From Mariannaea sp. PMI_226 (Eukaryota > Ascomycota > Sordariomycetes > Hypocreales > Nectriaceae): a DNA stretch of 64,000 nt. Numbering within the stretch: the stretch's first letter is position 1; each line of letters starts with the position of its first letter. This document shows, one piece after another, positions 20,396 to 30,973 of this stretch. A program made the translations under genes and the position numbers. The stretch covers positions 1,612,001 to 1,676,000 of the forward strand of contig JANFOG010000006.1 of the NCBI GenBank assembly GCA_024336345.1, written 5' to 3'. The notes beneath the pieces were generated by a model. That model worked only from the letters and a program-made list of their open reading frames with translations. It was not told where the DNA came from and did no database searches.

Positions 20396-21646
20396 TATGT
20401 AAGGCGACCAAACTTGGAAATTGAGATGGGAGTGATGAATAGCAGGGCTATGCAAATGTTCACGAAATGAATGACTGACCGATCGAAGTTATTTGCAAGT
20501 GGAGAGTCTCTCAAGTCTCAGATGCGTAATGTGGGGGGGAGCCAAATCCTTCTCCGGAGAAGCTTCAGGGTAATCAAGTTACATACACTGTTGGGTAAGT
20601 AACATTCAATCTAGAGTAAAGCTGGCTTGATAGTCGCCAAAATAATAATAGCAGATAGCTTGTGACTTAAACTCCCATCGCCTGGGATGGTAATATTCCA
20701 TCATTCCCACCTGCAGTTTAATTTCGCGAAGCCATGTTTCACGAACGCTACCAGACTTCACTCAGGGCAACCGTGAGAATTCGTCCATCTCACTGTTCGG
20801 AAGTTTATGCCCACTCAAGTTGCGCAATATCCTAAAGATTCCACCATCTTCATATTCGATCAATAAGAACCGCATGTCTATAATCTAGATAGTTGACTTT
20901 CTCAAAGCATACATCGCACCGACCCAATGGCAATTGGCTAGATAACCATCGCTCCATCTGGACGCTTTTGTACTTCCCATTACCAAACCACAGGTTCCAT
21001 GGTCTACCTATCTAGTATAGCCCACTGATAGATGATAGCAGGGTGTAGATATGAAATCCTTTCCCTCTGGCCTCTAGATATTATAGTATTCAATTTGATC
21101 CTAAAACATAAATTGCTTGATCCCCGCTACTAGGTAGGCACCCTGCTGTGCACTTCTCTCCCTTATCCTTTAGCTCATTATCACCTTCAGGTTTTTGCTG
21201 AATCCTCTCATGACACAACGTCATAAACCCCTCAAATCCAACCGGTTTAGCTCAACAAACTCAGTCGATTTACCATTCTTGGGGTCTTTCTCTCCTTTTA
21301 AATCTGTCTCGTCTTGGGACCTCCTGCCTGTAATTGTAATGCCGCATGTAGGAGAGGCCAGAGCACCTGCCTTCAGTTCCAAAGTATTACGAAAATAATC
21401 CCAACAAATGCCCAGAACATGGTCATAAGGAAGGAAGGGACGAATAGAAAGATCGACTTGTGTTCTCAACATTGCAGCTTTCTCCTCAGTCTCGACTCAG
21501 TGCTTGATCCTTTTCCACTCCGTAAATCACTCGTTTTTTTCTTCTTTACCCACGCAAGCATCTCTGTTTTGTGTCTATCTGAAAAATCTTGCTAAATCCG
21601 TCAACTCATCGAAAACACCATCTTGCTTTCTACTGCTAGAACCAAC
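20396..21646. other. Intergenic region upstream of two divergent genes
   Basis: This stretch of 1.25 kb should hold the promoters of the mitochondrial protein (minus) and the secreted protein (plus). It is AT-rich, and the last ~150 bp are pyrimidine-rich, as is usual just before fungal start codons. No gene was seen. Confidence 0.5.
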
Positions 21647-22825
21647 ATGTCTCGAATGAGTGTTGTACGAGCTGCCACAATGGCAATTCTCCTGGTCACT
21701 ACCCAGGCCCAAAAGTATCCAAAAGAGGATTTGATTCTCTGTGATTGTGGAACAGGTGATAACAAGGACCATCCGTCTTGGTCTACTTCCCGCCAGATGA
21801 ACTGGTACCAAGACATTTCCTGGCCTGCCGGTGCTTACGACTACCCACGCCCAAACACTCCTGACCTGTCTGTTGAGGTTCCCTTCAATGATGGCCACTA
21901 CCCCTGGATTCCTGAGGGTGCGACTGCCCGAATGCCTAATGATGATGTTTGGACAGTCTACATCGAGGACGGCACCCCTGACGGCTTCAAGGCCGGCAGT
22001 GCCGTTACTACTAAAGAAGGGGGTCAGATGCTGAACTGCTGGGCATACCGAGGACGCCCCATTAGCGCTGCTATCAACAAGACGGTTAACCATAACGCTA
22101 TCTGTTGGTCTGCTTTCGTTTGTAATCGCGAAGATCACCCACCCCCGCGTCCCGAGGACATGGGATCCCAATCAGCTACTCCAACTGCCTCCTCAAAGCC
22201 TGCTTCATCTGCCTTTGTCACTACACCTGCCAACGCGACTCCAACGCAAGGTGAGCCCACACCGACAAATGCCCCTGAAACTGGGAAGCTCTTTGTTTCC
22301 GCCGCGGTCAGTCCCCGTTTCTTGAACTGGAACAACACTTGGACATCCTTCATTTCCCATTTTGCCTGGGATCAGACAACCGGTCGCTGTGTTTCCCCTC
22401 CCGTGAGAGGCAAAGGGTACTCTATCAACATCGACTGTGCAGGCATTCAAATCGACGCCGACTCGCACATGACTCTCTTGTTGATCAAAGCTCTCCGTGA
22501 TGTCGGCATGAACAGCACCTGGTTCAATCAAAATCCAATTGTCCCAGGCCAAAACAGTGGTGGACATCGCACTAATCAGACGAGTTGGGTGGTTATGCCC
22601 GAGGCATTCAGTCTTCAGGCTGTTGGCAATTCTAACGAAGTCATCGGCTACCTCAAGTACAACACAACTTATGATAACTTCATGACAGGCCCATGCGCTG
22701 TCTGTGACAAGAGTCGATTTAATTCTGAGTTCTTTGATCCCATTATCGAAGCCATGAAAGGGACATACCCACTATACTACAGCTATAACGTGCAGGCCCA
22801 GTGCCACCCCTGGATGACTTGTTGA
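21647..22825 (+). CDS. Secreted protein of unknown function, ~392 residues
   Basis: Single exon; I start at the ATG at 21647 (MSRMSVVRAATMAILLVTTQAQ), which gives a good signal peptide. An N-terminal module of ~150 residues contains many Trp and Tyr and paired Cys (LILCDCGTGDNKDHPSWSTS, GGQMLNCWAYRGRP, CWSAFVCNR). It is followed by a Pro/Thr/Ser linker (about residues 170-210) and a C-terminal Cys-containing module ending in QAQCHPWMTC. Several N-x-S/T sites suggest N-glycosylation. Similar two-module secreted proteins occur in ascomycetes without a named function; I recall no catalytic motif. Location next to a GH18 gene may be coincidence. Confidence 0.8.
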   Translation: MSRMSVVRAATMAILLVTTQAQKYPKEDLILCDCGTGDNKDHPSWSTSRQMNWYQDISWPAGAYDYPRPNTPDLSVEVPFNDGHYPWIPEGATARMPNDDVWTVYIEDGTPDGFKAGSAVTTKEGGQMLNCWAYRGRPISAAINKTVNHNAICWSAFVCNREDHPPPRPEDMGSQSATPTASSKPASSAFVTTPANATPTQGEPTPTNAPETGKLFVSAAVSPRFLNWNNTWTSFISHFAWDQTTGRCVSPPVRGKGYSINIDCAGIQIDADSHMTLLLIKALRDVGMNSTWFNQNPIVPGQNSGGHRTNQTSWVVMPEAFSLQAVGNSNEVIGYLKYNTTYDNFMTGPCAVCDKSRFNSEFFDPIIEAMKGTYPLYYSYNVQAQCHPWMTC

Positions 22826-23577
22826 TCACATCCAAGGTGACTTGAGAGAATTGCGACATGAGTCGGGGTCTATCAGAATCGATTAACATATATCATGTGC
22901 CGGAGAGTTAATGGAAGCTTAGTGGAGGATATGGAGTAATCAACGTGGTAAATTTTACCTTATTGTTTTCGTTCTTTCAGATATGTACTTCTTCAACTTC
23001 GATTCATCTTAATCACTTCAAGTAATTAAAATCTGCTATTATGCTCTTAAATCGGACCCTCTTTGTAAAGTGATACTTTCTGCCTTGACAACAATATGCA
23101 GTCCTTGTATCTGCCAATCCAGTGTGTCTTCTGAAAAAAAAAAGTTGCCCATGATAGTCTCTGCTATGGAGCGTTTCGTGCAGGCATCTCCCATCGGTTG
23201 GAATAGCTCCCTCTAAGCTCTGACCGGCATAAGTGTAGATCAAGTAATTAGACCTGACAAAGCATGCTTCTTTTCACATTGGTCAAGAAGGAAACACGGC
23301 ATACTCCGTAGATATTTGGAAACAACTTGGCCAGGTGACTGGCCATGATTTCGCCGAGTTCTGCCTCTCATAGTCGCTCTCTTGAAATGAGTGATGAGCA
23401 TTTACTGTACCTTGATGTTCTATAGGAAGCCACTTTGGCTGACCAATAGAGCCGGTCACTGTCCAAGCTGAAGGGATGATTTAGTTCTCATGTGAAGTGG
23501 CCAAATAGAGTCTGTTTCTGATAATGAATCCTCGCTAGTCTTCTATCTGCTACATGTGAATCTTGTCTATGAATCTA
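22826..23577. other. Intergenic region between convergent secreted and GH18 genes
   Basis: The 3' flanks of two convergent genes lie here. One TACTCCGTA motif is present (23302-23310). No coding region is credible. Confidence 0.5.
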
Positions 23578-24621
23578 TCATTCATCCTCAGATGCATCTG
23601 TATAGTAATCGAATGAGGCCGGAATCTGCACATCTTTCCCACCGGGCTTATCAGCATCTATCTCACTTGTATTTGGCGGGCCGTCCACGTTTACGATCCT
23701 TGTTGTAGTTGTAGTTGTAGCTTGGACTACTGTTTGCTGCTGCACGAGTAAACCTGCCCTCAAATGAGTCGTCATCTCCCTCGCCCACTCCCAGGGCTTG
23801 TCTGTTCCTCCAGGGTGACTGTTGAAATACTCCCAGCCCATGACACCTCCGAAATTTCTAAACTGCGAACGTAGAGCCCTTAGAACCATACCCAACATGT
23901 GCCACGGTACGAACCCACTGCCATTAGCAGGGCTCGTGACGAGGCCAACAACGATCTTGTCCGGGGACCAGCCCTTGGCAATCATGGCCGTGTACATGCC
24001 CGGGTTGCTGATGTCTCCCCAGCCGCAGTAAAACTGAGTGTTGTACCAGGAAATCTCTTGACCACGCATGACCTCGAGAGCTTCGTAATCGAAACCGCTG
24101 AGGTTACCAAGGCTCAGCAGAGCCGCGGCGACTGGGGCTAGGGTGATGATGAAGCTGGGACCAAAGTCGCTCCGTAGACGGTCAATCAGTCGGATAATTC
24201 CACTGAGCGACATTTCCTCCTCGACGTCCAGGTCCAGCCCGTCCAGAGCTCGCTCGCGGATCATATCCTTCAGTGGTCCGTAGTACAACTCGAACTGCGT
24301 CTGACTTGCATCGAGCCGCTGGTAGCTGCCCTTAGCAGCGCCACCTAGCATGCCCATGACCTTGATGCCTGATGCCTGGAGAATGCGCATCTCCGCCCAG
24401 AGGGTCTGGAAGCGCGGATGGGAAGGCGGGTGGTCGTTGAGAGTGAGATTGGCCGGATCATCGTTGAGGTGGATGGCGGCTACGATTAGGTGGGTGACAC
24501 TGATGCCCGGCTGTGTGATGAATGGCAGGACGGAGATGGGTTTACCAGAGGAGTCATGGTGAGTCTGGTAATACGTCACGATGCGAGGGAGAGAGCCGGG
24601 GGGAGTGGGAAGCGGAGGCAT
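23578..24621 (-). CDS. GH18 family protein (chitinase/ENGase-like), no signal peptide
   Basis: Single exon, 347 residues from the ATG at 24621; upstream codons in frame lack another ATG. The GH18 active-site motif DxxDxDxE is present as DGLDLDVE, with the catalytic Glu intact, within a TIM-barrel-like sequence (strands around IVTYYQTHH, GIKVMGMLGG, FIITLAPVAA, ISWYNTQFYCGWG, GVMGWEYFNS). GH18 enzymes cut chitin or the chitobiose core of N-glycans. With no signal peptide and a short acidic tail (YYTDASEDE), it fits the intracellular ENGase-like or chitinase-like branch rather than a secreted chitinase. Substrate is not decided by sequence alone. A poly-Thr stretch encoded near 23705-23725 is low complexity. 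Confidence 0.85.
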   Translation of the reverse strand: MPPLPTPPGSLPRIVTYYQTHHDSSGKPISVLPFITQPGISVTHLIVAAIHLNDDPANLTLNDHPPSHPRFQTLWAEMRILQASGIKVMGMLGGAAKGSYQRLDASQTQFELYYGPLKDMIRERALDGLDLDVEEEMSLSGIIRLIDRLRSDFGPSFIITLAPVAAALLSLGNLSGFDYEALEVMRGQEISWYNTQFYCGWGDISNPGMYTAMIAKGWSPDKIVVGLVTSPANGSGFVPWHMLGMVLRALRSQFRNFGGVMGWEYFNSHPGGTDKPWEWAREMTTHLRAGLLVQQQTVVQATTTTTTRIVNVDGPPNTSEIDADKPGGKDVQIPASFDYYTDASEDE

Positions 24622-25393
24622 GATGTGGCATAAGAATGGAGTGACCAAATTGTGAAGAGAATGACTTTTTGGAATATGATGGAGGCTTTGAGAGCTGAAG
24701 CTCACAGCTTGTATAGATGAGGTGGATACGATTAGAAGTTGGGCTTGATTCTTAAGTGACCTGATAGTTGCTTACACGGCATTTTTAGGCAGCTTCGGGG
24801 CCGTGAAGGGGATTTCACAAGCGCCAATGGCCGCTGAAGATTAGTGACTCGAGCTGTAAAGACCAGTGGTTGATCAGGCACCCATCCGTTCATCTATTCC
24901 ATCCACTTTCCTAGCCACTAAGACAGGCAGTCATGAACTTCGAGAAAAATATAATCATGCTGGGGATTTAGACGCCCAATACTAAAAGTAAAGGAAAGAA
25001 AATAACAAGCGCCCTCCTCTTGTGACAAACGCCAGTCCGAAGAAGATGGTATCACCTCTTGTTACTGATTGCAGGCCGTCACCCTCACCAGATTAACGCT
25101 TGTGTGGAAACGACTGTGTTGGTCAGGCGAAAGCTGGATAGATGTCCTACTCATGGTCCGTAGTTGTGAAGACTAGATGAATGAACTTGGTCTGAGTTCT
25201 GAATAACATGCTGGAATTCAGACGATGCATTAGTGGCCAGTGACAGATAGGATACGTCTCCTGCATATGAATCATGGACTAAGATATGATATGTGATCAA
25301 TTGGTTGCTTTTTTTCTTCCGAGGTTCGTTACTGAAATTGAGTTATGGGGGGAGTATATTGTTACATGACTTGTTCATCTCTTCTCCAGCAAG
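24622..25393. other. Intergenic region upstream of the GH18 gene
   Basis: This should hold the promoter of the GH18 gene and the 3' flank of the coiled-coil gene. No gene or repeat was recognised. Confidence 0.5.
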
Positions 25394-26494
25394 TCATGAT
25401 GGCATTGGACTGTTGGTCCTACTCCCCCGTCCATCTCTTTTTGATTTCCGTCTTGTTAATACCTGCTTGAATATTCTTTGCCGCTCCTCCTGCAGGTCCA
25501 GCCTAGCTCTCTCGATATCCGTCTCCGCCCTTTGCAACTCAGCGGCCAGCGTCTTCTTCCGAGTCTTTGCCTGCTCCAACCCCTCTTCTATTGCTACCGC
25601 GCACCGCGCCGCATCCCCGCGTCCTCGGTGAATGTCCACCTGGAGTCTGAGCGCCCCCAGAAGTCTGTCCAGGGCATCCGAGATGCTCACCACGCCCGTC
25701 TCCATTGGAATCTTGGGTAGGAAAGCCACTTGCACAGGGAGCTGGCCGATTTTGTCTTTGGCGCCTTGCAAGCCTTTCTCGGCTCCTCGAAGTGCCGAGA
25801 TGTACTCGAAATCGTTGGTGAGCAGAGGGTTATGCTGAGTGGTGTCCTTTTTCAGTGCCAGAACTTCGTCAAAGTGATTGAGCGCAAACGCCATGGCCTG
25901 GTTTGCTTCGTCAAGCACCTTGACAGCTATGGCTTGGGTGCCATCCTGAGCTTTCATCCGTTGGGCTATGTCCAGCTTCTCTTTGAGTGTCGCCTTTTTG
26001 GCATTTTCTTTGGGAAACATGGGTGTCGGTCCTGAAAATATCGACTCATGTAGGTCATGCAGTTGCCGTTCCAGGTTATTCCGTTGCTGGACTGTACTTT
26101 TGAGTTCAGTGTGAGTCTTCTCTGCCTTCTTGATCTGATCTCTCAAGTCGAAGTTGAGAGTTTGCTCCTCATGGGCCTGCGATACGGCATCGAGATATTC
26201 GCGCTGTTGCTTCTCTGCCAGCTCGGCAAAAACTTCCTGCTTCCCGCCGGCCTTGTACAACAGCCGTCTCATAAAACTATTGCGGTACTTTCCGTGCTCT
26301 TTGATGTGAGTCCTGCGGCTAGAGTCAAGCTTCTCCAGCTTCAGCTCCGACTTGACCATTTGTGACTTGAGATCAGTGATGATCACTTCTTGCTCCTTGA
26401 GGGCTGGGCGAACATCTTCTATTTCGGCCAGAAGCCTGACGAGCTCAATATGTTTCAAGCCCACGGCTTTGATTTGGGCCTCGATGTCACTCAT
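25394..26494 (-). CDS. Coiled-coil protein of unknown function
   Basis: Single exon, 366 residues from the ATG at 26494 (MSDIEAQIKAVGLKHIELVRLLAEIED). An alternative in-frame ATG at 26563 would add 23 residues. Heptad-rich helices fill residues ~5-150 and ~310-350. Between them is a central helical region containing FALNHFDEVLALKKD and LLTNDFEYISALRGAEKG. A basic C-terminal tail follows (VLTRRKSKRDGRGSRTNSP). There is no signal peptide, membrane segment or catalytic motif. I do not recognise a named family; a structural or scaffold role is only a guess from composition. The gene is divergent from the Mmc1-like gene. Confidence 0.8.
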   Translation of the reverse strand: MSDIEAQIKAVGLKHIELVRLLAEIEDVRPALKEQEVIITDLKSQMVKSELKLEKLDSSRRTHIKEHGKYRNSFMRRLLYKAGGKQEVFAELAEKQQREYLDAVSQAHEEQTLNFDLRDQIKKAEKTHTELKSTVQQRNNLERQLHDLHESIFSGPTPMFPKENAKKATLKEKLDIAQRMKAQDGTQAIAVKVLDEANQAMAFALNHFDEVLALKKDTTQHNPLLTNDFEYISALRGAEKGLQGAKDKIGQLPVQVAFLPKIPMETGVVSISDALDRLLGALRLQVDIHRGRGDAARCAVAIEEGLEQAKTRKKTLAAELQRAETDIERARLDLQEERQRIFKQVLTRRKSKRDGRGSRTNSPMPS

Positions 26495-27447
26495 AGAGGA
26501 GAGTTGTTTACGGTGACCTGAACGGACAGTTCCGTAAAAGTCCCCGCTGTGCCGCTCCAACATTCGCAAGACGCCCAAATACAACTGTGTCGGGCTCAGG
26601 GGCTCTTTGTGAGAAAGATCTTGTACACCGCAGGCAGTCAAAGGAGAGGGGAAGGCCCTAGAGGGAAGAGAAGGAGAGTTTCGGTTTCTTTGAGTAATGT
26701 TGATGTTGGCTGTCGTGTTCAAGGAGAAAAATACGATGCCGTGGAGCGGCACGACGCACAAGCCAGTTGCGCCTCTCAAAGCCGCGCAATAAGGAGGTTG
26801 TCGCACCAGGGCTAGAGTAAGCCCGGCATCACCTCCATCGGCGTGTTGCAGTGCAACTGGGTTCGGGCACTACCTCTACGCTGTACGTCATGCCACTACT
26901 TGGATTTACATTATTTTTTCCTTTGCAAAATTTCAGGAGAATCCCTGCATGTAAGAAGACCCTTGAGCTCTCCTCGCTGCAAGGGATCTTAGTGACAAAG
27001 CGGGAATATCCTGAAACATGACAGGGTGGGATGAAGTGGATAGTGGATAGACGGGATGGACCATAGCCTTGTTGGTGGTGTTTTGGCTAATACCAAAGTC
27101 ACCGTTCGGTCACCAAAATGGAGACAGACGGATAAGTCCTCATGCGAATACTCAGTGAAAGGCTGGAATACCCTGCTTGAGGCAGAAAGCAACTTGAGAA
27201 ATATGCGAAACTATTCATAGTATCTATTATCAATATTACAACTCCCAATGCTGGAAATTGTAGAGAGATGGAGTATTTGTAACTCATCTCTACGGTGCTG
27301 ATGGAGCACCAGCCGAGTTGTAGTGGTCCATAGCTCCGGGTTTTACCGGCTCTTTTCCGGCCTGAACATCGGAGCTTGGTTCGCTAGAGCTTCACCAAAG
27401 CAATTCCGTCATTGCCATCGATATAGACAACGCCATCTCCTCAGCAA
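26495..27447. other. Divergent promoter region, coiled-coil / Mmc1-like genes
   Basis: This intergenic stretch lies between two divergent genes and probably contains both promoters. No other coding or repeat signal was seen. Confidence 0.5.
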
Positions 27448-29379
27448 ATGGCTTCTCGACGGCCACGGCTGCCCGATGCAACGAGCATTCGGGCCTTGAT
27501 CCGGCCTCAGAAGCCACCCGGATCTTCAATATGTCCGTTCTGCTCCATTTCGCCGGCCACCATCCGCTCACGACCTCGAGCTCGCCGTGACACAGCTTTG
27601 CGAAAATTCCAGTCGACAACGACAACGCACCCGAGTAACGCGCGCAAGGAGCTTGAGCAGGCCCTACTCGATCTCCAGAATCATGCACCAGCATTCATCA
27701 ATCTTTCAAGGCTCCAATTGGCCCTCCAGGGCTTGCGGCAACCGTCAGGTCAGGAATCTGTGAGGGTCGCGATTTTAGGATTGGCAGAAGGGTCCGATGC
27801 TGGAAAGGCAGCCAAGGACGTGCTGAGGGTGCTTCTGGCCGACCCCCTCAATGACGAGGCTGAGTGGGAGCGGCAATTGCAGGATCATGACCCCAAAACC
27901 CCGCTCATCGTTCGTGTTGGGCCTGCGGTAGAGGAACAGAGCAGCAGTCTGACCATTTCAAAGACCAACCTGCTGAGCGAGGTTCACGTTTCCTCTGCTG
28001 AATGGAATGGCTTTAACCTGGAGCTCTTGTTCATGGAGGTGAATACACCTGCTACGGCCTCATCCACCAGCGATATATCTATCCAGAGCGTGGAAAGTGC
28101 GTTGCTTGTTCCAACCGTCAACATCCCCTCGGCCGAGAACCGAATGACACCCATCACAACCCCAGTTCACAAAACTATCCTCATCGCCGATGGTCTAATG
28201 GGTGCAGTCGATATTGCAGCACTACCAGAGCTAGTAGGCAACAACCTGGTTTTATCCGCTGTGAATCTGAAAGGTGTCGACAAGAGCCAGTTGGACGCCT
28301 GTTTCGAGATGGTTGACATCTCCCTCGCCGAAAAAGGCGTGCATGCATTCCGTGATGGCCCCCAGAATGCGATGCAATACAACAAACTCTGGGCAGCTAG
28401 CAACCTAACAGCTCTCGGTTCCTGGCTCAAAGCAGGCCTGGCTACCACAGACGAGTCGACTAAGCCGGCGGTTCGTCAACTCGTCGCCTCTCTCCTTCAG
28501 AATACCTTGTCTACGGTGGAGGCCGAAGACGCCCGGAAGTTATCCAAGACATTGAACTCCTCAATTTCGTCTCCCATTGTTTCCAAGAGCCTGAGCAAAG
28601 CTCTTGCATCCTGGGCCCAGGGTGCACATGGGGAGCTTCAGCAGGAGCTAGATCTGGCCTTCACTAGTCGTCGCTGGCGCAAACTAGGCTGGTGGCAGCT
28701 GTTCTGGAGGGTTGACGATGTGGCTATGCTAACAAACGAGATGCTTAGCCAACGATTCCTACCGACTGCGGAACAGGAACTTGTCTACTTGGCTGGCCGG
28801 ATCGCGGAATCTACCAAAACGTCTCCTAAGTACCCTCAGCCCTTCTCATCGAGGGATATTCAGACAGCCTTGAAGAAGCTGGGACCCGGGGACATCTCTG
28901 GTCGTGAGGTATCTGGCCTTGTTCCTGTTTCCACTTCCTCCTCGAGCCTCCCTAAGTGGCCTGGTCATATTACATTTACTCGAAGATACCTCCAGAATGA
29001 GACGGTGACTGCTCTCCAAGCCCTCGCTCAGAAGCTTGTTCTTCAGTCCTTGGGAACTTCCGGCATGGCCATCTCTCTGGCCGCGTTACTCTACGTTTCC
29101 TCTTTCTCCGGTACGGTATACGAAGCAGGCGCCGTTGCAGCTCTCGGCATCATGTGGAGTTTTAGCCAACTGCAGAAGAAGTGGGATGCGGCCCGAAATT
29201 TCTGGGAGGGCGAGGTCCGCGAAGAGGGTCGGAAGGCTGTGAGAGCCGCCGAGGATAGCGTGGCTGACGTGCTGGTTGGCAACGTCAAATCCGAGATGAC
29301 AGTCACTGAGGCGGAAGAACTCACCAAAGTGCGGGACATGGTAGCCAAGGCGGAGGATGCCCTCGCTCGTATGAAATAG
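27448..29379 (+). CDS. Mitochondrial Mmc1-like (dynamin-related) protein
   Basis: Single exon, 643 residues, ATG at 27448. The first ~55 residues are rich in R, S and P with no acids until position 10 and a second basic patch (RSRPRARRDTALRKFQSTTTT), consistent with a mitochondrial presequence. The middle resembles a degenerate P-loop GTPase-like fold: VRVAILGLAEGSDAGKAAKDVL, where the usual GxxxxGKS is loose, and IADGLMGAVDIAAL. Near the C-terminus are one or two hydrophobic helices (SLGTSGMAISLAALLYVSSFSG, GAVAALGIMWSF) followed by a coiled coil. This matches my memory of fungal Mmc1, a dynamin-related protein without GTPase activity that maintains cristae. That identification is tentative; mitochondrial membrane association is better supported. 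Confidence 0.75.
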   Translation: MASRRPRLPDATSIRALIRPQKPPGSSICPFCSISPATIRSRPRARRDTALRKFQSTTTTHPSNARKELEQALLDLQNHAPAFINLSRLQLALQGLRQPSGQESVRVAILGLAEGSDAGKAAKDVLRVLLADPLNDEAEWERQLQDHDPKTPLIVRVGPAVEEQSSSLTISKTNLLSEVHVSSAEWNGFNLELLFMEVNTPATASSTSDISIQSVESALLVPTVNIPSAENRMTPITTPVHKTILIADGLMGAVDIAALPELVGNNLVLSAVNLKGVDKSQLDACFEMVDISLAEKGVHAFRDGPQNAMQYNKLWAASNLTALGSWLKAGLATTDESTKPAVRQLVASLLQNTLSTVEAEDARKLSKTLNSSISSPIVSKSLSKALASWAQGAHGELQQELDLAFTSRRWRKLGWWQLFWRVDDVAMLTNEMLSQRFLPTAEQELVYLAGRIAESTKTSPKYPQPFSSRDIQTALKKLGPGDISGREVSGLVPVSTSSSSLPKWPGHITFTRRYLQNETVTALQALAQKLVLQSLGTSGMAISLAALLYVSSFSGTVYEAGAVAALGIMWSFSQLQKKWDAARNFWEGEVREEGRKAVRAAEDSVADVLVGNVKSEMTVTEAEELTKVRDMVAKAEDALARMK

Positions 29380-29802
29380 AGCTCATGTACGTTATGATAG
29401 AAAAAAAGAAAACCACTGAGGTGGGAAACCAGTGGAGAGATACCAGGCGTGGGCATGCGCCTTCTTTTATGTAGTCTACTCGACCTTTCGGCAGATCAGA
29501 TCGCTGCCTCCTCGATATACTCTTAGCAGTTAAGCTTTCGATTCTGCTGGCGATGTCTCTTCTCTTCTCCCAGTGAATGTCTACTCGGGTATTTTCCTCC
29601 CTACTAGGCGGTTTGGTTTGTACTTTTGTACTCTGGTTTTGGTAATCACACCATGACTTCCACAGCTGAAATATTTTCGAAAAATGACCCAATAGAACCT
29701 GAACGCCAAACACACATATCCTTCCCCCTCCTTTCCTTCCCCTCCAAATATCGCCGCGGATCTTGCGCAATGTCCAAATTCTCGGGGAACACCTTGAGTC
29801 GT
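29380..29802. other. Convergent 3' flanks
   Basis: This lies between the 3' ends of the Mmc1-like and Sm D3 genes. Antisense frames running through the Sm D3 exons are shadows. No separate feature was seen. Confidence 0.6.
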
Positions 29803-30361
29803 TTATCGTGGTCCTCGGCCGCTTGCGCGAGCACGGCTGACTGTCGCACGACCACGGGCAAGACCGACACCGCGGCCACGGACGTTGCGGCTACGGAACA
29901 TGGGCGCGTTGCGAAGCATGTCGGGGACAATGAAGAATCGCACGTGAGATCCGCGGATGTAGACCTGGTCGAGATGGGAGACGCGGCCGTCGCGAGCGGT
30001 AACGGTGATATCCTTGAGCTGGACATTCATGTTGTCCTCAGCTGCATTGCACATAAAAGTTAGCTTTGCGGCCCTTCTTCTATTCTTCTGTCGTTGTCTA
30101 TTGGGGTCCTAGAGAGCGAGGGGGGGAGAGGGAAAAGAGAAAATCGGGAATGTACGTGCCATCGAGAAGCTTGCCACGGTAGGTCTGGCCGGACGTGATT
30201 TCGAGGGTGACGATGTGACCCTACCAACGGTTAGCATGTCTGACTGACAACGAGTTGCACCGGACAAGGCGTGAGGGATTCAAGAAATGAGGGGGTTTGG
30301 AAGCTGCACGAACCTGGGCCTCGTTGAGGAGCTTGATGGGGATACCAATTGTGGACGTCAT
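29803..30361 (-). CDS. smd3: Small nuclear ribonucleoprotein Sm D3
   Basis: Three exons are inferred: 30314-30361, 30160-30220 and 29803-30041, giving 115 residues. Intron 1 is 93 bp (GTTCGT...GCTAAC...GGTAG). Intron 2 is 118 bp and uses a GC donor (GCACGT...GCTAAC...TGCAG). This is the only choice that keeps the conserved KLLDAEDNMN junction; the nearby GTACAT donor would create a stop. The two Sm motifs are complete ([47 protein letters not shown]). The tail is the usual Arg/Gly-rich type ([24 protein letters not shown]), a methylation target in other species. Sm D3 is part of the heptameric ring on U1, U2, U4 and U5 snRNAs in the nucleus. Length and identity are unambiguous. Confidence 0.95.
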
Positions 30362-30973
30362 GATTGCGGCGAGGGGTGTGGAATGAGCTGTCACGGGTTG
30401 GGGGAAGCTGTTCTTGACTTCGTGATGGTGGAAAATTGGTGGTGAAGGTGACAGTTGCAAGCTGTAGCGGTGAAAGGTTAGTCCGGGCCACATTTGATGT
30501 ACAGTACATGATGGTTACGAAGATGACACTGTGTACCTTCAGATGGCCGTTGTTCAGGTCTACGACCATCAAGTCAGCAACTGTTTCCTCTCTCAAATAT
30601 GTTAAAGAGTTTTTTTTTTACTTTTTCAGATCTCTCATTTCATCTCGCGTCTTCCATTCTTTGTCGGACAAGTTGTAGTAGAGGTGTAGAATGATATTCT
30701 GAACCCTACATTTTCCAAGCATTCAGCTACTGCTTGTGGATCCAAGCGATGCATTCTCAAGAGAGATATGAATAAACCATGCACTTGATACCTAGGCAAA
30801 CGAATAAGTCATCTCAAATTCTTAAACTGTTACGAATTAAGGGACCGTTTTGCAGTATCAATTCAGTGTCTAACCTCCGGTGTATGCTCATCATGTCGCA
30901 ATTTGGTCTTCTGATATATCTCGCCCTCAAAGGCATCTCTAAACACGGCCTACAAGCCAGCTTATTCATAATC
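30362..30973. other. Promoter region of Sm D3 and 3' flank of next gene
   Basis: The Sm D3 upstream region is AT-rich with a T9 run near 30610. Short ORFs antisense to Sm D3 exon 1 continue here but are shadows. Confidence 0.5.

Noticed and set aside
29626..30063. 145-codon plus-strand frame opposite Sm D3
   Set aside because: Antisense to an unambiguous conserved exon.
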